DNA of 64,000 nucleotides from Scylla paramamosain (GCF_035594125.1 NC_087152.1:14297001-14361000); one strand, 5' to 3'. Shown: positions 28,156 to 41,219, counted from the stretch's first letter. The notes: generated from the sequence alone by a model not told the origin. A program made the numbers and translations.

Positions 28156-28400
28156 CCTGTATTTTGAAACGTTCTCTCTCTTATTTAACTATTTTCAAAG
28201 GCCACAGGAATGATTTAGTCGTTTTTTTTTGTTTTTTTCCTTTAGCGAGGCAGACTGTTCGTTGAATAATTATAACGAATTATGAAAGCATCATCGAAAA
28301 TTCTCACGTAACCTCCACTAGAAGCTTTGTATTCCTTTTTGTTGCTAGGGGCTTCCCTTTTTACGCCCCTAAGTAACTTCCACTAGAGCCTAATAACCCC
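28156..28400 (-). mobile_element. Inverted-repeat family element, degraded copy
   Basis: Starts with cctgtattttgaaacgttct (a good left end) and carries the inverse core actattttcaaaggccacag, gaatgatttagtcg and acgtaacctccactagaagc. The right end is not clear. Confidence 0.65.
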
Positions 28401-28404
28401 ATTC

Positions 28405-28680
28405 CAGTATTGTAAGATAAACTGCATGGAAACACCCAGAAAAGGAAGAATAGGAGGTTGTTTGTCTATTCCACGCTACATAAGTATTTAAGAGACTAAA
28501 GTACAGAGAAGAGTCCTTTTTTTTTATTTATTCATTTTTTTTTTTTTTTTAACATTCCCAGTACTGTAAAAGAAATTGATTTGCATGGACAGATACTACA
28601 CACAGAAAACGAAAGAATACAAGGTTAAGTTTGTCTATTCTAAGCTACAAAAGTATTCTAAGAGACTACTGCAGTACCAA
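28405..28680 (+). repeat. ~150-bp tandem duplication, two copies
   Basis: The blocks agtattgtaagataaactgc, gaagaataggaggttgtttg and tctattccacgctacataag of the first copy recur, diverged, in the second (about 28560-28675). Confidence 0.7.
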
Positions 28681-28778
28681 AAAAGTAAAAAAAAAAACTC
28701 GTGGAAAAAAAAAGTCCAGCGGTGAAAGAGTTAAGCATAATCAAGATAAGACACCTGGGAAAGTTCGAGAATAAGATT

Positions 28779-28779
<1 letters not shown>

Positions 28780-28872
<93 letters not shown>
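28780..28872. repeat. (GA)n microsatellite
   Basis: About 45 GA units. Confidence 0.98.
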
Positions 28873-28876
<4 letters not shown>

Positions 28877-28954
28877 AAAAAAAATGGAAAGCAGATAACA
28901 CGAAAGAAATACAAAGAGAGACAGAAAAAAAAAAAGGTGACAACACAACACGGA

Positions 28955-29410
28955 CCAGATTCTGAAACACAACGCAGCACCCAGACTACTTTCAAAAGGC
29001 TCTGCGTTGATGAAGTTACACGCGTTTTTAAGGCCATTTTTTTCCACCATTCTAGTGACAGATTAATAAGATTTCTTCGTTATCATCACGCAAAACACTC
29101 TTCAAAATCCGATTACTCATATCCGTGGCCTTTGAAAATAGCCGTGATGAGAGAACAAAGTGTTTTTAATGATGTTTTTACCTTTCTAAAGACAGATTAA
29201 CACGACCCCTACTTTAACAACACCAGAAACACACCTGAAAACCAGGCTAATCATCTTTATGGCCTTTGAAGTTAGCCGTGACGAGAGAGTTAAGTATTTA
29301 TAACATTTTTACCGTTCTCATGACAGATAAAACAAAACTTCTACATTACCAACAACAGAAACCTTACTGAAAACCCAATAACTCGCCTCAATAACCTTTA
29401 AAAACAGCCG

Positions 29411-29479
<69 letters not shown>

Positions 29480-29495
29480 CGTTTCAGAATACTGG
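28955..29495 (+). mobile_element. Terminal-inverted-repeat element with three internal units and an embedded (GA)n (541 bp)
   Basis: The left end is ccagattctgaaacacaacg and the right end gcgtttcagaatactgg, which are imperfect inverses. Inside, the ~131-bp module (gacagattaa-aagatttct ... ggcctttgaaaatagccg, tgatgagagag) is repeated three times, starting near 29057, 29191 and 29321. In the last module the gagagag step has grown into a GA tract (29417-29480), after which the element resumes with gcgtttcag. It is non-coding. Confidence 0.82.
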
Positions 29496-29752
29496 CTGCT
29501 GCTACCATAACCCGCTAGTGAACGTTTTTGCCATGCGAGACCAATTGATTGTTTTGAGGTATGGTATCCTTCACCCGTGCTGAAGAGTGCAGGGTGGTGA
29601 TGTGGGTGGCTGCCTCGTCTCATTTTCTCAGGGATGTTGTTTGTTGTTGGCATCAAGTGTAGGGCCGCGTGGGAGCTGCTTAGCGAGCCTGACAACCTGA
29701 TTAGAAGGGCGTGAGCGGCTGCCTCCCTCTCTCTCCCTCTCTCTCCGCCGTC
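29496..29752. other. Mixed-composition flank, no gene recognised
   Basis: GC content is higher than around it (gggccgcgtgggagctgctt). No exon can be supported. Confidence 0.4.
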
Positions 29753-29810
29753 TCCTCCTCCTCCTCTTCCTCCTCCGCCTCCTTCTCTTCCTCCTCCTCC
29801 TCCTCCTCCT

Positions 29811-29891
<81 letters not shown>

Positions 29892-29935
29892 AAGGGTGTA
29901 ATAAAGAAAAAAAGTATGCAGACAAAAAATTGAGT

Positions 29936-30004
<69 letters not shown>
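29753..30004. repeat. (CTC)n-(GA)n ... (CT)n composite with inverted dinucleotide arms
   Basis: A CTC-rich run to 29811 is followed immediately by a 77-base GA tract (29812-29888), a 50-base spacer and a 66-base CT tract (29939-30004). GA and CT are complementary arms. Confidence 0.95.
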
Positions 30005-30006
<2 letters not shown>

Positions 30007-30192
30007 ACACTAAAGAAAAAGGGAAAAAAACACGTTATGGAAAGAAAATTTATACAGAAAATACAGATACACGTCCTCCCTTCTAAACACAGACGAAAAA
30101 AGAAGCGAGTGTATGGACTTACGTATTTATGTGTATGTGTAACTCTCACTTTTTTCACGTTTTTTTTCGTCTTTCGTCTTTATATTTTTGTC

Positions 30193-30193
<1 letters not shown>

Positions 30194-30242
<49 letters not shown>

Positions 30243-30296
30243 TTGGGCGTATGCGTCTAGACTCAGACGTCTTTGTGTATGTGCGCGCGTGTGTGT

Positions 30297-30387
<91 letters not shown>
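30194..30387. repeat. Two (GT)n tracts, the second fused to (GA)n
   Basis: GT tract 30194-30241, a 50-base spacer, GT tract 30287-30321, then a GA tract 30321-30387 without spacer. Confidence 0.95.
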
Positions 30388-30389
<2 letters not shown>

Positions 30390-30689
30390 GGTCGGGTGGA
30401 TACGTAGGTGTGGAAACAAAATAAAAAAAAAACAAGCAAACAAACAAGAACAAACAAGCAAACAAAGGGGGAAAAAAGAAAAAAAACAATTAAAAATGCC
30501 CATTGCTAAATAAAACAAAATAAAAAAAAAAATATATAATTGATTTCGTTACATCCGGAAAAAAGAAAAGGATTGTGGTGTAAATGAGCACCTATGTATA
30601 AGAGTGTGGAAAGAGAGAGAGAAAAAAAAATGAAATTAGTGGTTTCCGTTATGCACTATGAAAGAAATTATAAATGACATATGGGCAAT

Positions 30690-31110
30690 TCATCAGTTCA
30701 GTTTTGTTTAATTTAGTTTAGTTCAATTTATTTTTGATTCAGTTCAGTTTAATTCAGTTCAATTCAGTTCATGCTCAGCTAATTTCAGTTCAGTTTTAAT
30801 TTAGTTCATTTCAGTTCAGTTCATTTTGCATTAGGTTCAGTTAAGTTCATGTTCAGTTAATTTCAATTCAGTTTTAATTTAGTTCAGTTCCGTTCATTTT
30901 TAATTCAGGTTAGTTCAGTTTTAATTCAGTTCAGTTCTGTTCATTTCAGTTCAGTTCAGTTAATTTTAATTCAGTTCAATTCAGTTAAGTTCAATTTTAA
31001 TTCAGTTCATTTGTTTAGCTCTGTTCAGTTCAGTTAAGTTCAATTTTAGTTCAGTTCAGTTTAATTCAGTTCAGTTGAGTTTTAATTCACTTCAGTTTAA
31101 TTTAGTTTAT
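30690..31110 (+). repeat. Degenerate CAGTT/TTCAGTTCAG array, ~420 bp
   Basis: Almost every 5 bases can be read as cagtt, or as tttaatt and tcagtt variants. A higher-order unit of about 65-80 bases can be seen (gttaatttcagttcagtttt recurs near 30775, 30865 and 30960). It is a mutated pentanucleotide satellite with secondary amplification. Confidence 0.8.
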
Positions 31111-31344
31111 CGCTTTTATATCGGCACGTGTTGTCTCACTGCCTGGGTATTCTGCTTCCTTCCTTTTCTCTTTCCTTTTTCTGGTATTGTTCAAAATTCA
31201 TATATTGTTCTTTATGTCTCTTCATTATTTTCTATTATCAAACAAAGATCCTACACGTATGACCAAAATTATGAGTATTATTTCAATTTTTAATTAATTG
31301 GTAACTTTTTAGACGCTAACTTTGATAAATATATCTGATGATTG

Positions 31345-32590
31345 TAAAAAAAAAAAAAAAATATCTGACAATCTCTTTCATCTTCTTTTCCTGTCTTGCT
31401 TACTTAAACTTTCTACGTATGATCATTTTAACTAATTAATGAAGACCCTTTTACATCAGTAAGTTTAAATACATCCTATACTTAAAAAAAAAAAACCTCT
31501 GACTGCCTTATTATTATGTCTTATCTCCTTTTCCTTTGCCAGGCTCAAGTCAAAGGAAGTCTTGAATACTGTATGCGAGATAAAGGGATTAATTCTTCTT
31601 TTTTTCCTATCTATTTTACCTCTTCTTTTCCTCAAGGTTACTGAAAAAGATGATCTATAATCTTAAATATCGTACCTTTCGCTTTTTCTTTCTTTCCTTT
31701 CGCTTCTTCCTGCCGTCCTCATCTTTATCATAACACACGAGTAAGGAGATTACAGCCGCGCCCTTCCCCCCCCTCTCTCTTTCTAAATTCTCTCCGTTTT
31801 CTTCTTTAAGTCTCGTCTAAAGAAAACAATCTTCAACCTTTAATATCATACTGCTGACAAAGAGCTCAAGGTTGCTGTTTTATTTCTTTTTCTCTCTTTT
31901 TTTTTTCTTGTCACCCTCACCTTTAATCTTGCCTTCATTCGCTTATATTTCATGTGTTATAAAGGAGCAGTGTATAGATTGGCTGGCGAACCCTCTTTAA
32001 CCTTTATTTCTCTTTTTTCTTAGTCGCCGTCGCCTTGATCTTCTCTTCAATCGTTTCTAATTCATGTGTTAAAAAAGAAGCGTATATTTCTCTTAATCTT
32101 GCCTTTAACCCCTTTAGTTCATGTTCAGACTGACTGGCATGCTATTCTTACTCTTTTTCTTTTCTGTCTCCTTAATCTTATTCCTCTTTTTTTTTTTTTT
32201 TTTCAAGTCTTTCTCGCCTTAATCTCGTCTGTAAATCCTTTATTTCACTTTTTAAGAAGGAGACGCATATAGAGTAGCTGGCGTACTCTACTTAATCCTT
32301 TTTTCTTCTCCCACTCACTTTTTTTTTTTTTTCGCCATTCTCGCTTTAGTCGCGTCTGTAATAAGTTTTCTTTGTTTTGCTTAAGATGAGACGCGGATAG
32401 AGTTGCTTGGCTGGCGAACTCTCCTTAACCTTTATTTCCCAGCCCCCCTCCTCCTCCCCTACCCTTTTTTTTTTTTTTTCGTCATCCACGCTTTAGTTGC
32501 GTCCGTAGTCGTTTTCTTTTACTCTACCAAGGAGAAGCTGCGTATAGGGAGAGAGCATCTGGCGTACTCTGCTAAAGGGATTTCTGTGGT
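31345..32590 (+). repeat. Local T-rich tandem array, ~125-150-bp unit, ~8 diverged copies
   Basis: The clearest units (31980-32590) share ggctggcgaactctccttaa, cctttatttc, (t)12-18, cgccattctcgctttagtcg, cgtctgtaat and gagacgcgtatagagt. Older copies to the left keep only parts (tcttttcctgtcttgcttac; ttgtcaccctcacctttaat). Confidence 0.7.
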
Positions 32591-32618
32591 AAAAGAAGTC
32601 CATTACAGCACAGGCAGG

Positions 32619-32633
32619 TCATTATTATTATTA

Positions 32634-32683
<50 letters not shown>
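32619..32683. repeat. (ATT)n microsatellite
   Basis: About 21 ATT units with one ATC. Confidence 0.97.
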
Positions 32684-32689
32684 GTTTTC

Positions 32690-33429
32690 ATTTAAGAGGC
32701 TGTAACTAGTAGAGGTCATTTGGATTTTCAAGGTGATGTCATGATTTTAGTAAAAGTATTTTTTGCACCATAGCTTGCAATGAAAATATATTTGGTGGCT
32801 ATGATGATGATTATGAGGATGATGACGATGATGATTAAATACATAGCAAGAGCCGTCATGATAATAATTACGATATTGATAAGTAATGATGATAATAATG
32901 AAGAAACAGTAATAGTCATCATAAGTAGTAGTAATTATAGTACTGGTACATAATAATGACAAAGATGATAATGATTTGAGTTCAAAAGATTTAATGAGGA
33001 GAAATTTGAATACTCGTCAGTGTTGCTTTGTGTTGCAGTCATTGTTGTAATGTCTTTTATTGTCTTTTATTGTCTTTTTTTTCATGTATTAGGAAGACCA
33101 GTCGAGAGCAAAAGAAATAATAATAAAAGAGGAAGAGAAAGAAAATTCATTTTTGATACCGTTCCGAAAAAGGAAGGAAGTAAAGAAAATAAGATGAAAA
33201 AAAGGAAATGCTTGCTGTCTTTCTGGTTTGTCTGTCTATCTGTCGCGATGCTGTCTGTCAGAAAGAAGAGGAGAAAAAGTGTGCCTTTTGCTCTTGTAGC
33301 AAACAATTATGATAAAAATGCAATTTTTTTCAAATTTTTAAATTTTATTGATTGTCCACTTGTAGAGGAAACTGGTCTAGTTAAGAAAAAAAATGGTAAT
33401 TAAAAATATAATAAACTTATACATGTTGC

Positions 33430-33430
<1 letters not shown>
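32690..33430. other. No gene recognised; degenerate GATGAT region
   Basis: 32800-32970 is rich in GAT/AAT trinucleotides. A plus frame of 127 codons (33020-33403) begins with a hydrophobic stretch that would pass as a signal peptide, then becomes basic. It has no homology I recognise and no intron signals, so I do not call it a gene. Confidence 0.4.
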
Positions 33431-33493
<63 letters not shown>

Positions 33494-33546
33494 CATCAAT
33501 ATTTTCCCCAGAACCACACCACGAACACCCATCACCGCTACCAAAA

Positions 33547-33586
<40 letters not shown>
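33431..33586. repeat. (ACT)n and (CA)n microsatellites
   Basis: (ACT)n at 33431-33493, about 21 units. (CA)n at 33549-33586, about 19 units. A 55-base ACC-rich spacer lies between them. Confidence 0.95.
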
Positions 33587-33588
<2 letters not shown>

Positions 33589-34040
33589 CATTTCGCATCA
33601 CAGCAATGGAGCCCAAGCACCACAAGCTAACAGAATCAACTATAAAAAAATCCTAAGAGGAAAGATCAGAAGTGGACTGACTTACCGCACACACTTCCAT
33701 CATAAAACATTACATTACCATCTTTGTCTTCTGCTGTGTTTCCGGTCTCCCTCAGTTCCCATATACAAGAAGATTGGATTGGATTTATAAGGAGATTGGC
33801 AGCAGCAACAGCAGCAACAGAGATCAGAGGCCTTGAGTGTGTGCGGCAAAGCAGAATACAGTGGAAATGAATACAGCACTTTAGTTGACTTCTGCCCGTG
33901 ACTGCCTGTGTGATATTTCCTTTCTACTGAAGGTGTTTAAAGGGTCACGCGGAGGCCAGGGAACAGAGACACGTATAGAATGTTGGTATTTTGATACGGA
34001 TAAAGGGAGGGAAGGAGGGAATGTCAGGAGGGGAAAGGGA
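33587..34040. other. No gene recognised
   Basis: Unique-looking sequence. The 68-codon frame at 33885-34091 is without known motif. Confidence 0.45.
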
Positions 34041-34044
34041 GATG

Positions 34045-35165
<1,121 letters not shown>

Positions 35166-35664
35166 TAATTTCCAGGACTCAAGACGATAAATTCCACAAC
35201 AATAACGTGTGCGTGGTAGTCGGTGAATCACATCCGGCGACTCTGTTAACAAATTGCTGCCTTATTGCTGATACTTTCCTGCAGGGTGGCGTGGGAGGAA
35301 GAATTTTAGAAGAGTTTTAGCATAAAGTTTCCAGAGTTTGTATGGCGCAAAATTCTCTCATGCAATTAATTAATTAAGTGTTAAGATGCATTTTTCCTCT
35401 AGATTTTTCCTTCTCACTGCTCACGAAAAATGCAAAGTTTTTAAAAGCCTGGCTAACTTTTCTTGCCTTTCCTTTTTCCTTTTTTTTTTTTTTTTTTTTT
35501 TTATTTCTGAGTAGTGGAGGATGGAAGAGTCATTTTTCCTTCACCACCATCTCACCCCTGAAAGTGTCTCCCTCCCCTCACAGCAAACAGTCCCCTTCTA
35601 CTTCTTATGAATAGTCTCATTTTCCATCTCATTTCTGCGACAGTTGCGTGCCACCTCTTCAATC
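35166..35664. other. No gene recognised
   Basis: Mixed sequence with a poly-T tract near 35480-35503. No exon seen. Confidence 0.45.
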
Positions 35665-35865
35665 TCAGGACCTCATTCTCAAACATTTCCGAGTCTTCTT
35701 TTATTTCGATACCTTTCAGCAGTCTGTAGTGGAAGTTTTTATGGTTTCCAAAAGTATTTTATTCGACTCTTGTGTATATCATCAGTCTGTAGTCAGTGTA
35801 ATGGAAATTATTAGGGTTTTCAAGAGTGTTTTCTGTGATTCAAGAAGAGTTGACCCTTTAACTGC
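35665..35865 (+). mobile_element. Inverted-repeat family relative (tcaaac-variant), two partial units
   Basis: Left part like ctcattctcaaacatttccg, then atttcgatacctttcagcag and tctgtagtggaagtttttat. A second partial unit (gtctgtagtcagtgtaatgg, ttcaagagtgttttctgtga) follows. It matches 43605-43805. Confidence 0.55.
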
Positions 35866-36204
35866 TAGTACAGCTTCTCAAGAGACACTGCCTAACTTAC
35901 ACATAATAGTATACTTATTATTTTCGTCCAGTACAATTGTCTAGAGTTCATCAAATTAGGCAATAAGCGTCGTATTGTCATCAGTAGCCAAGTGTTCTGC
36001 ATCATCGTACGTAGTGACCAGAAGTGCAAAGTTCCCCCAAAATTGGTCTTGAGGCCTGACAGTCGTTACGGTTTCGATGTCCAGGGGCTGTACTTGAGTT
36101 CTTGCTACGGATCTCTTATGGCTAAAGATATATCTCGCCTTCAGATTAATTTCTCAGTGTTTCTGTGGAGTATAACAGTGTACCACGATTTTTCTTTGTT
36201 TATC

Positions 36205-36335
36205 TTTTTGTGCAAGAGGGGATCTGGCCAAGGGCAACAAAAAAGACGGTGAAAAAAGAAAATGCCTACTGAAGATGACAGTCCCAAAAGAGAAGAGTTT
36301 AAAAGGATATCCAAAATTACGAGAGGTGTCTTTTA
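36205..36335 (+). mobile_element. Dispersed repeat of the 'taagaggggc-ctggccaaggg' family (copy 3)
   Basis: Begins tgcaagaggggatctggcca and continues agggcaacaaaaaagac, tgcctactgaagatgacagt and cccaaaagagaaga. This is the longest copy in the window. I cannot assign its class. Confidence 0.6.
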
Positions 36336-36770
36336 AAACATTTTGCCGTGTTATTTCTCACATTTGACGAACAGCAGTGGAAGGTATTGGGTTTTCAGGT
36401 GTTTTCATGATTTTAGGGATAGTTTTAAGGATTCCGCAATACCAACGTGGAAAGAAGGAAAAGAGTAAGACTGCAGCAGCCACATAGAGAAGGAGAAGAG
36501 GACATTATAGGGACATACCTATTCGAAAATAGATACAGTGCGGAAACGAAGAGAACAGTGCATAAAATTTGGATAATAAGAGAAAAGCATCGGAAAGAGA
36601 AAGAGGAAAACAGAAAACCCAGGCAATGAGAAGGGACGCGTCAGGGAATGCCGTTCGAAAGCCAATATTTCCGACCAGCAACTCAATTCAGTACTCATGG
36701 GAACGCGACTAATCATCACCGTGACCTTTGGAAATAGGGGACGATGAGAGAACGAAGTGTTGACGTAGAC
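36336..36770 (+). mobile_element. Degraded pieces of the inverted-repeat family
   Basis: 36345-36435 has ggttttcaggtgttttcatg and attttagggatagtttta. 36690-36760 has gactaatcatcaccgtgacc, tttggaaataggg and acgatgagagaacgaagtg. Both match parts of the family core. The piece between (36440-36650) is purine-rich and unassigned. Confidence 0.5.
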
Positions 36771-36799
36771 GAGCCTTGGTATGTGCATAAGTATCAAGT

Positions 36800-36940
36800 G
36801 TTTCTCGCGCTCTTTACTTGCAGGTATCCTCGTGTTCTGTAAACTGGTAGGTCATTCATTCTTGTCTTTGCTTTCTCTCCGTATGGCCTGTCCCAGTTTT
36901 CCTGAGTCTTTTGCACCGTCTCTCTCAGCTGCTTCCTACT

Positions 36941-36990
<50 letters not shown>
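36800..36990 (+). repeat. Repeat pair member 1, ending in (CA)n
   Basis: Body: gcgctctttacttgcaggta, tcctcgtgttctgtaaactg, gtaggtcattcattcttgtc, gtatggcctgtcccag; then (CA)n at 36946-36987. A second copy with the same CA end lies at 38060-38250. Confidence 0.7.
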
Positions 36991-37219
36991 TGAATCTTAT
37001 TTTTGGACGGAATAACCGAATAAAAGGAGAAGGAAAGAGAAATGAAAAAGGCGCCGAGAGAAAGGAACGGAAGGAAAGGGAAGAGTCAACATTTCTTCCC
37101 CTTTGTGTGGAAAGTCATGTTGTAGAATAAGAAATCTGAGAGGGGGGAAAAATGGGAAATCTCACAAACTCTTGCTATCTACTCAGACTTTTTTTTTTTT
37201 TTTTTTAACTGGCGACTGA
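36991..37219. other. No gene recognised
   Basis: Purine-rich flank and a poly-T tract. Confidence 0.5.
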
Positions 37220-37665
37220 ACTTTTCTTGGCAAATTCCCTCCCGCGGTGATCGGGTTTCCAAGGTACTACCGCCATTTTTTGAAGAGCGGGATTAGGGGG
37301 AGAAAAGATCTCGAGTGTAATGTTTTATTTTTGTTTGTGGTTTTGAAAGTTTCTTCCTGAAATTTCTTAAAATGGTTGATTAAGGGGAAAAAAATTGAGT
37401 TTTTTTTTCAGGGGAGGTTGAAAATGATACTAAGATTTTTTAAAAGAGCATGATTCAGGGAAAAAAAAGAGATTCGTTTTCTCTTAGTGGTTCTGAAAGT
37501 ATTCCTCAGATTTCTTATGGAGGTGATTAAGGGGAAAAATTTGAGTTTTTGTTATTCGGTTTTAAAAAATTCTTAAAGTAAGATTAAAGAAAATAGTTGA
37601 TTTCTTTTTTCTCTTTGTGATTTTGAAAGTAATCTTGATTATTTTTTTTTTTTAGGGAAATGACT
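37220..37665 (+). repeat. Local tandem array, ~140-bp unit, 3 copies
   Basis: Units share tttgtggttttgaaagtttc, ttcctgaaatttcttaaaat, ggttgattaaggggaaaaa and attgagttttt, starting near 37240, 37390 and 37530. Confidence 0.7.
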
Positions 37666-37859
37666 GGCTACATCCTCTTATAAAATCTACAGTTAATTTG
37701 AGTCTTTATGAAACTCTTACTGTAAAGAAGTCTATTAATTCATATATTAATTGTTATTCGACTAATAGACACGAAATTCATTAAACTTCTTGGCATCACT
37801 ACGTGGAGACACTGTACGTACCTATTTACGTGGATTTTAGAACACAAATATGAGCTTGC
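37666..37859. other. No gene recognised
   Basis: Unique-looking AT-rich sequence. Confidence 0.45.
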
Positions 37860-37985
37860 ATCCATAAATCCATCCATCCTTCCACTCACCCATCTACCTA
37901 TTCATTCATTCATTCATCCATCCATCCATCCATTCATCCACCCGTCCACCAACCTACCCACCCACCCACCTATCCATCCATGTGA
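37860..37985. repeat. Degenerate (ATCC/ATTC/ACCC)n tetranucleotide
   Basis: About 30 tetramers, mostly catc, attc and accc types, strongly mutated. Confidence 0.85.
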
Positions 37986-38059
37986 GTTTTTGGCCATAAT
38001 GCACTTTCGACATCAGAGCATCAATCATTTAAGTGTCAGGCGCCCCCTTCCCACTCTGC

Positions 38060-38260
38060 TCTTATTTTCAAGCCGTGCTCTCTTGACTTGCAAGGAACCT
38101 CGTGCTCTGTATATTGGTAGTTCATTAATCCTTGTCTCTGCCCCCCTCCCTGTATGGTCATTCTCAATTTCTCCAAGTCTTTAGCACTGTTTCTCTCTCT
38201 GTTTCCTCCCACACACACTTACAAACACACACACACACACACAGACAGACACACTTTATT
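38060..38260 (+). repeat. Repeat pair member 2, ending in (CA)n
   Basis: Body: gtgctctcttgacttgcaag, gaacctcgtgctctgtatat, tggtagttcattaatccttg, ctgtatggtcattctcaat; then a CA-rich end at 38207-38250. It is colinear with 36800-36990. Confidence 0.7.
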
Positions 38261-38261
38261 T

Positions 38262-38595
38262 TATTATTATTATTATAGGTTTATTGACCACAACTCACAA
38301 TGGAAGACATATACAGGACCCCGACACTAAAATTGTAAAAATCATCATTAACAAAGTTGAGAAAATAGTTGCAGTTCATACAAATAAAACAGTTTTCCTT
38401 TTAATTCGATACAATAGATAAAAATACTCCAGATCTGAACGAAACTGAACGAACGAGAACATAAAGCACTAAACGATTTAAAAGCTCTAGGTTTTCAACA
38501 TTAGAATAAAATTAGATGTACATTAACACAAAACACTAAAATACAGCAAAACCGCTAAAATTTAACTAAAATTTAATAAAATACGAAACGTTTCA
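38262..38595 (-). mobile_element. Probable 3' end of a retroposon with (TAA)n tail
   Basis: Read on minus, the sequence ends gtgagttgtggtcaataaac, ctataataataataataaaa. That is a polyadenylation signal (AATAAA) followed by a simple TAA tail, as in many LINE 3' ends. No coding part is attached. Confidence 0.5.
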
Positions 38596-38597
38596 AA

Positions 38598-38812
<215 letters not shown>

Positions 38813-39029
38813 CTCCATCTTCCTTATCCTATTTTTATCTTATTTTTTCCTTCCTGTCTTTTAGCTCTTCCTTTCTGCTGTCCTATCCATCTTGTGTGTT
38901 TTCTTTCTTTCTTTCCTTTCATCCCTTCCCTTTTCTTTTTTCCTTCTGTGCTTTTTCCTCGTCAGCTTCCTTAATTTTCCTTTTTATTTTTCTTCTCTCT
39001 CTAGCTGGGCACACGTTATGTCTTTCATT

Positions 39030-39064
<35 letters not shown>

Positions 39065-39065
39065 C
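39030..39065. repeat. Short compound (CA)n-(TA)n
   Basis: About 12 CA units and six TA units. Confidence 0.93.
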
Positions 39066-39114
39066 ACTCTTGTTTTCATAATCTTTTTCTTGGTTATACA
39101 ACTTTATATTTCTG

Positions 39115-39118
<4 letters not shown>

Positions 39119-39193
<75 letters not shown>

Positions 39194-39248
39194 TTCATTC
39201 CATTTCTTTCCTTTATCTCCCTGCTCTGCCTTACCTTCTGCCTCACTT

Positions 39249-39325
<77 letters not shown>

Positions 39326-39379
39326 TCATTCCATTTCTTTCCTTTATCTCCCTGCTCTGCTTTACCTTCTGCCTCACTT

Positions 39380-39450
<71 letters not shown>
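39119..39450. repeat. Three (CT)n tracts joined by two nearly identical ~60-bp spacers
   Basis: CT tracts lie at 39119-39189, 39251-39322 and 39382-39450. The spacers (ccttcattccatttctttcc ... cttctgcctcacttta) differ by about one base plus the edges. The unit is therefore tract plus spacer, period about 131 bp, recently duplicated. Confidence 0.95.
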
Positions 39451-39453
<3 letters not shown>

Positions 39454-39519
39454 AATCCAATTTTGGGCAGTAGAAAAAACCAAGAAAAATGTTTAGAGTA
39501 GCGTGCCATCAAGACGAGG

Positions 39520-40270
39520 CGCCCTGTTGCTGACTGACTGAATACTGTGGGAGCCATGGACTGAATGAGCAAATGGGGGCGGGGGATGCGGCCTGGTGGT
39601 GGTAGTGGTAGTGGTGGTGGGTTGATGTAACGTCTTGATTGTTTTGTTGCGTTGCTTATTGGAAGAGAAACTGATTCCTTGATTGATTGGCTGATTGACT
39701 GATTGGGTGAGTGAGTGAGTGAGTGAGTGAGTGTGTGAGTGAGTGTTTGGTTGACTGGTTGACTGGCTGAATGATTGGTTGGCCGATTCATTCACTGATT
39801 CTTTCACCCAGTCTTTGTATAATTAACTGACTCACTTACTCATCAATTACTGACTAACTGAGAAAATGACTGATTGATCGACTTCTCCAGTCAATTAGTT
39901 TTGTAGTCAGTCAGTTTGTCAGTCATTCACTAATTAACTAATATGATAAACCACTTTCATTCAATCAGTCAGTCTTTCACTCATTCACTAGCCACTTGCT
40001 CATTCACTCACTGATTAGTTGCTAGATTATTCTTTATATGACTGAAGGAGCAGGAGTGTTTGACTGAAGCTCCTTGAATATTGAACCCCATCATCTACTG
40101 AGTGACGAAAGCTCATAAAACCTTGTGTCATTTAAGTCCACTCAACTGACTAACTGACTGTCTGCTTTGGTGTCTACGAGTAAGTGATTGTCTGACTGTC
40201 TGACTGACTGACTGATGAAGGAAATGGACATACAGCCCATTTTGTACAGTGACTGATTGACTGGAATTGA
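39520..40270. repeat. Degenerate (TGAC/TGAT/GTGA)n tetranucleotide region, ~750 bp
   Basis: Blocks of gactgactga, ttgattgattggctgatt, gtgagtgagtgagtgag and cagtcagtcagtttgtcagt, both orientations mixed, separated by short diverged stretches. No gene. The 182-codon and 104-codon minus frames here are repeat translations. Confidence 0.75.
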
Positions 40271-40284
40271 GAATTAATTGTGAT

Positions 40285-40287
<3 letters not shown>

Positions 40288-40370
<83 letters not shown>
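40288..40370. repeat. (TA)n microsatellite
   Basis: About 41 TA units followed by poly-T. Confidence 0.98.
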
Positions 40371-40378
<8 letters not shown>

Positions 40379-40494
40379 TTTCTACTTGCATTCTTATTTC
40401 CAATCATTTCTCTCTCATTTGCAAACCTTTTCTTACTAATTTGTTTTCATAGTTTACCTCTTGATTTTCATCATCATCGACACTCTAGTAAAAC

Positions 40495-40917
<423 letters not shown>

Positions 40918-40999
<82 letters not shown>
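40918..40999. repeat. (TA)n microsatellite
   Basis: About 41 TA units. Confidence 0.98.
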
Positions 41000-41003
<4 letters not shown>

Positions 41004-41137
41004 CCTTATGGGGAAATAGCTTTTATTTTAGGAGCTGAATGACTGACTGACTTGCAGATAAAAAAAAAAAGTGACAGTTTGCATGTTTCTCTCACTTTTT
41101 ATTCTGTATATAATAAAACTTGGCAAATATGTGAAAC

Positions 41138-41138
<1 letters not shown>

Positions 41139-41218
<80 letters not shown>
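41139..41218. repeat. (GA)n microsatellite
   Basis: About 39 GA units. Confidence 0.98.

Positions 41219-41219
<1 letters not shown>

Noticed and set aside
29318..30010. 230-codon minus-strand frame.
   Set aside because: Spans a GA tract, a CTC run and part of the inverted-repeat element. It is composed of SL, RE and G/E repeats.
33020..33403. 127-codon plus-strand frame starting with a signal-peptide-like stretch.
   Set aside because: AT-rich codons, a lysine-rich tail, no recognised domain, no conserved context. T-rich DNA readily produces hydrophobic starts.
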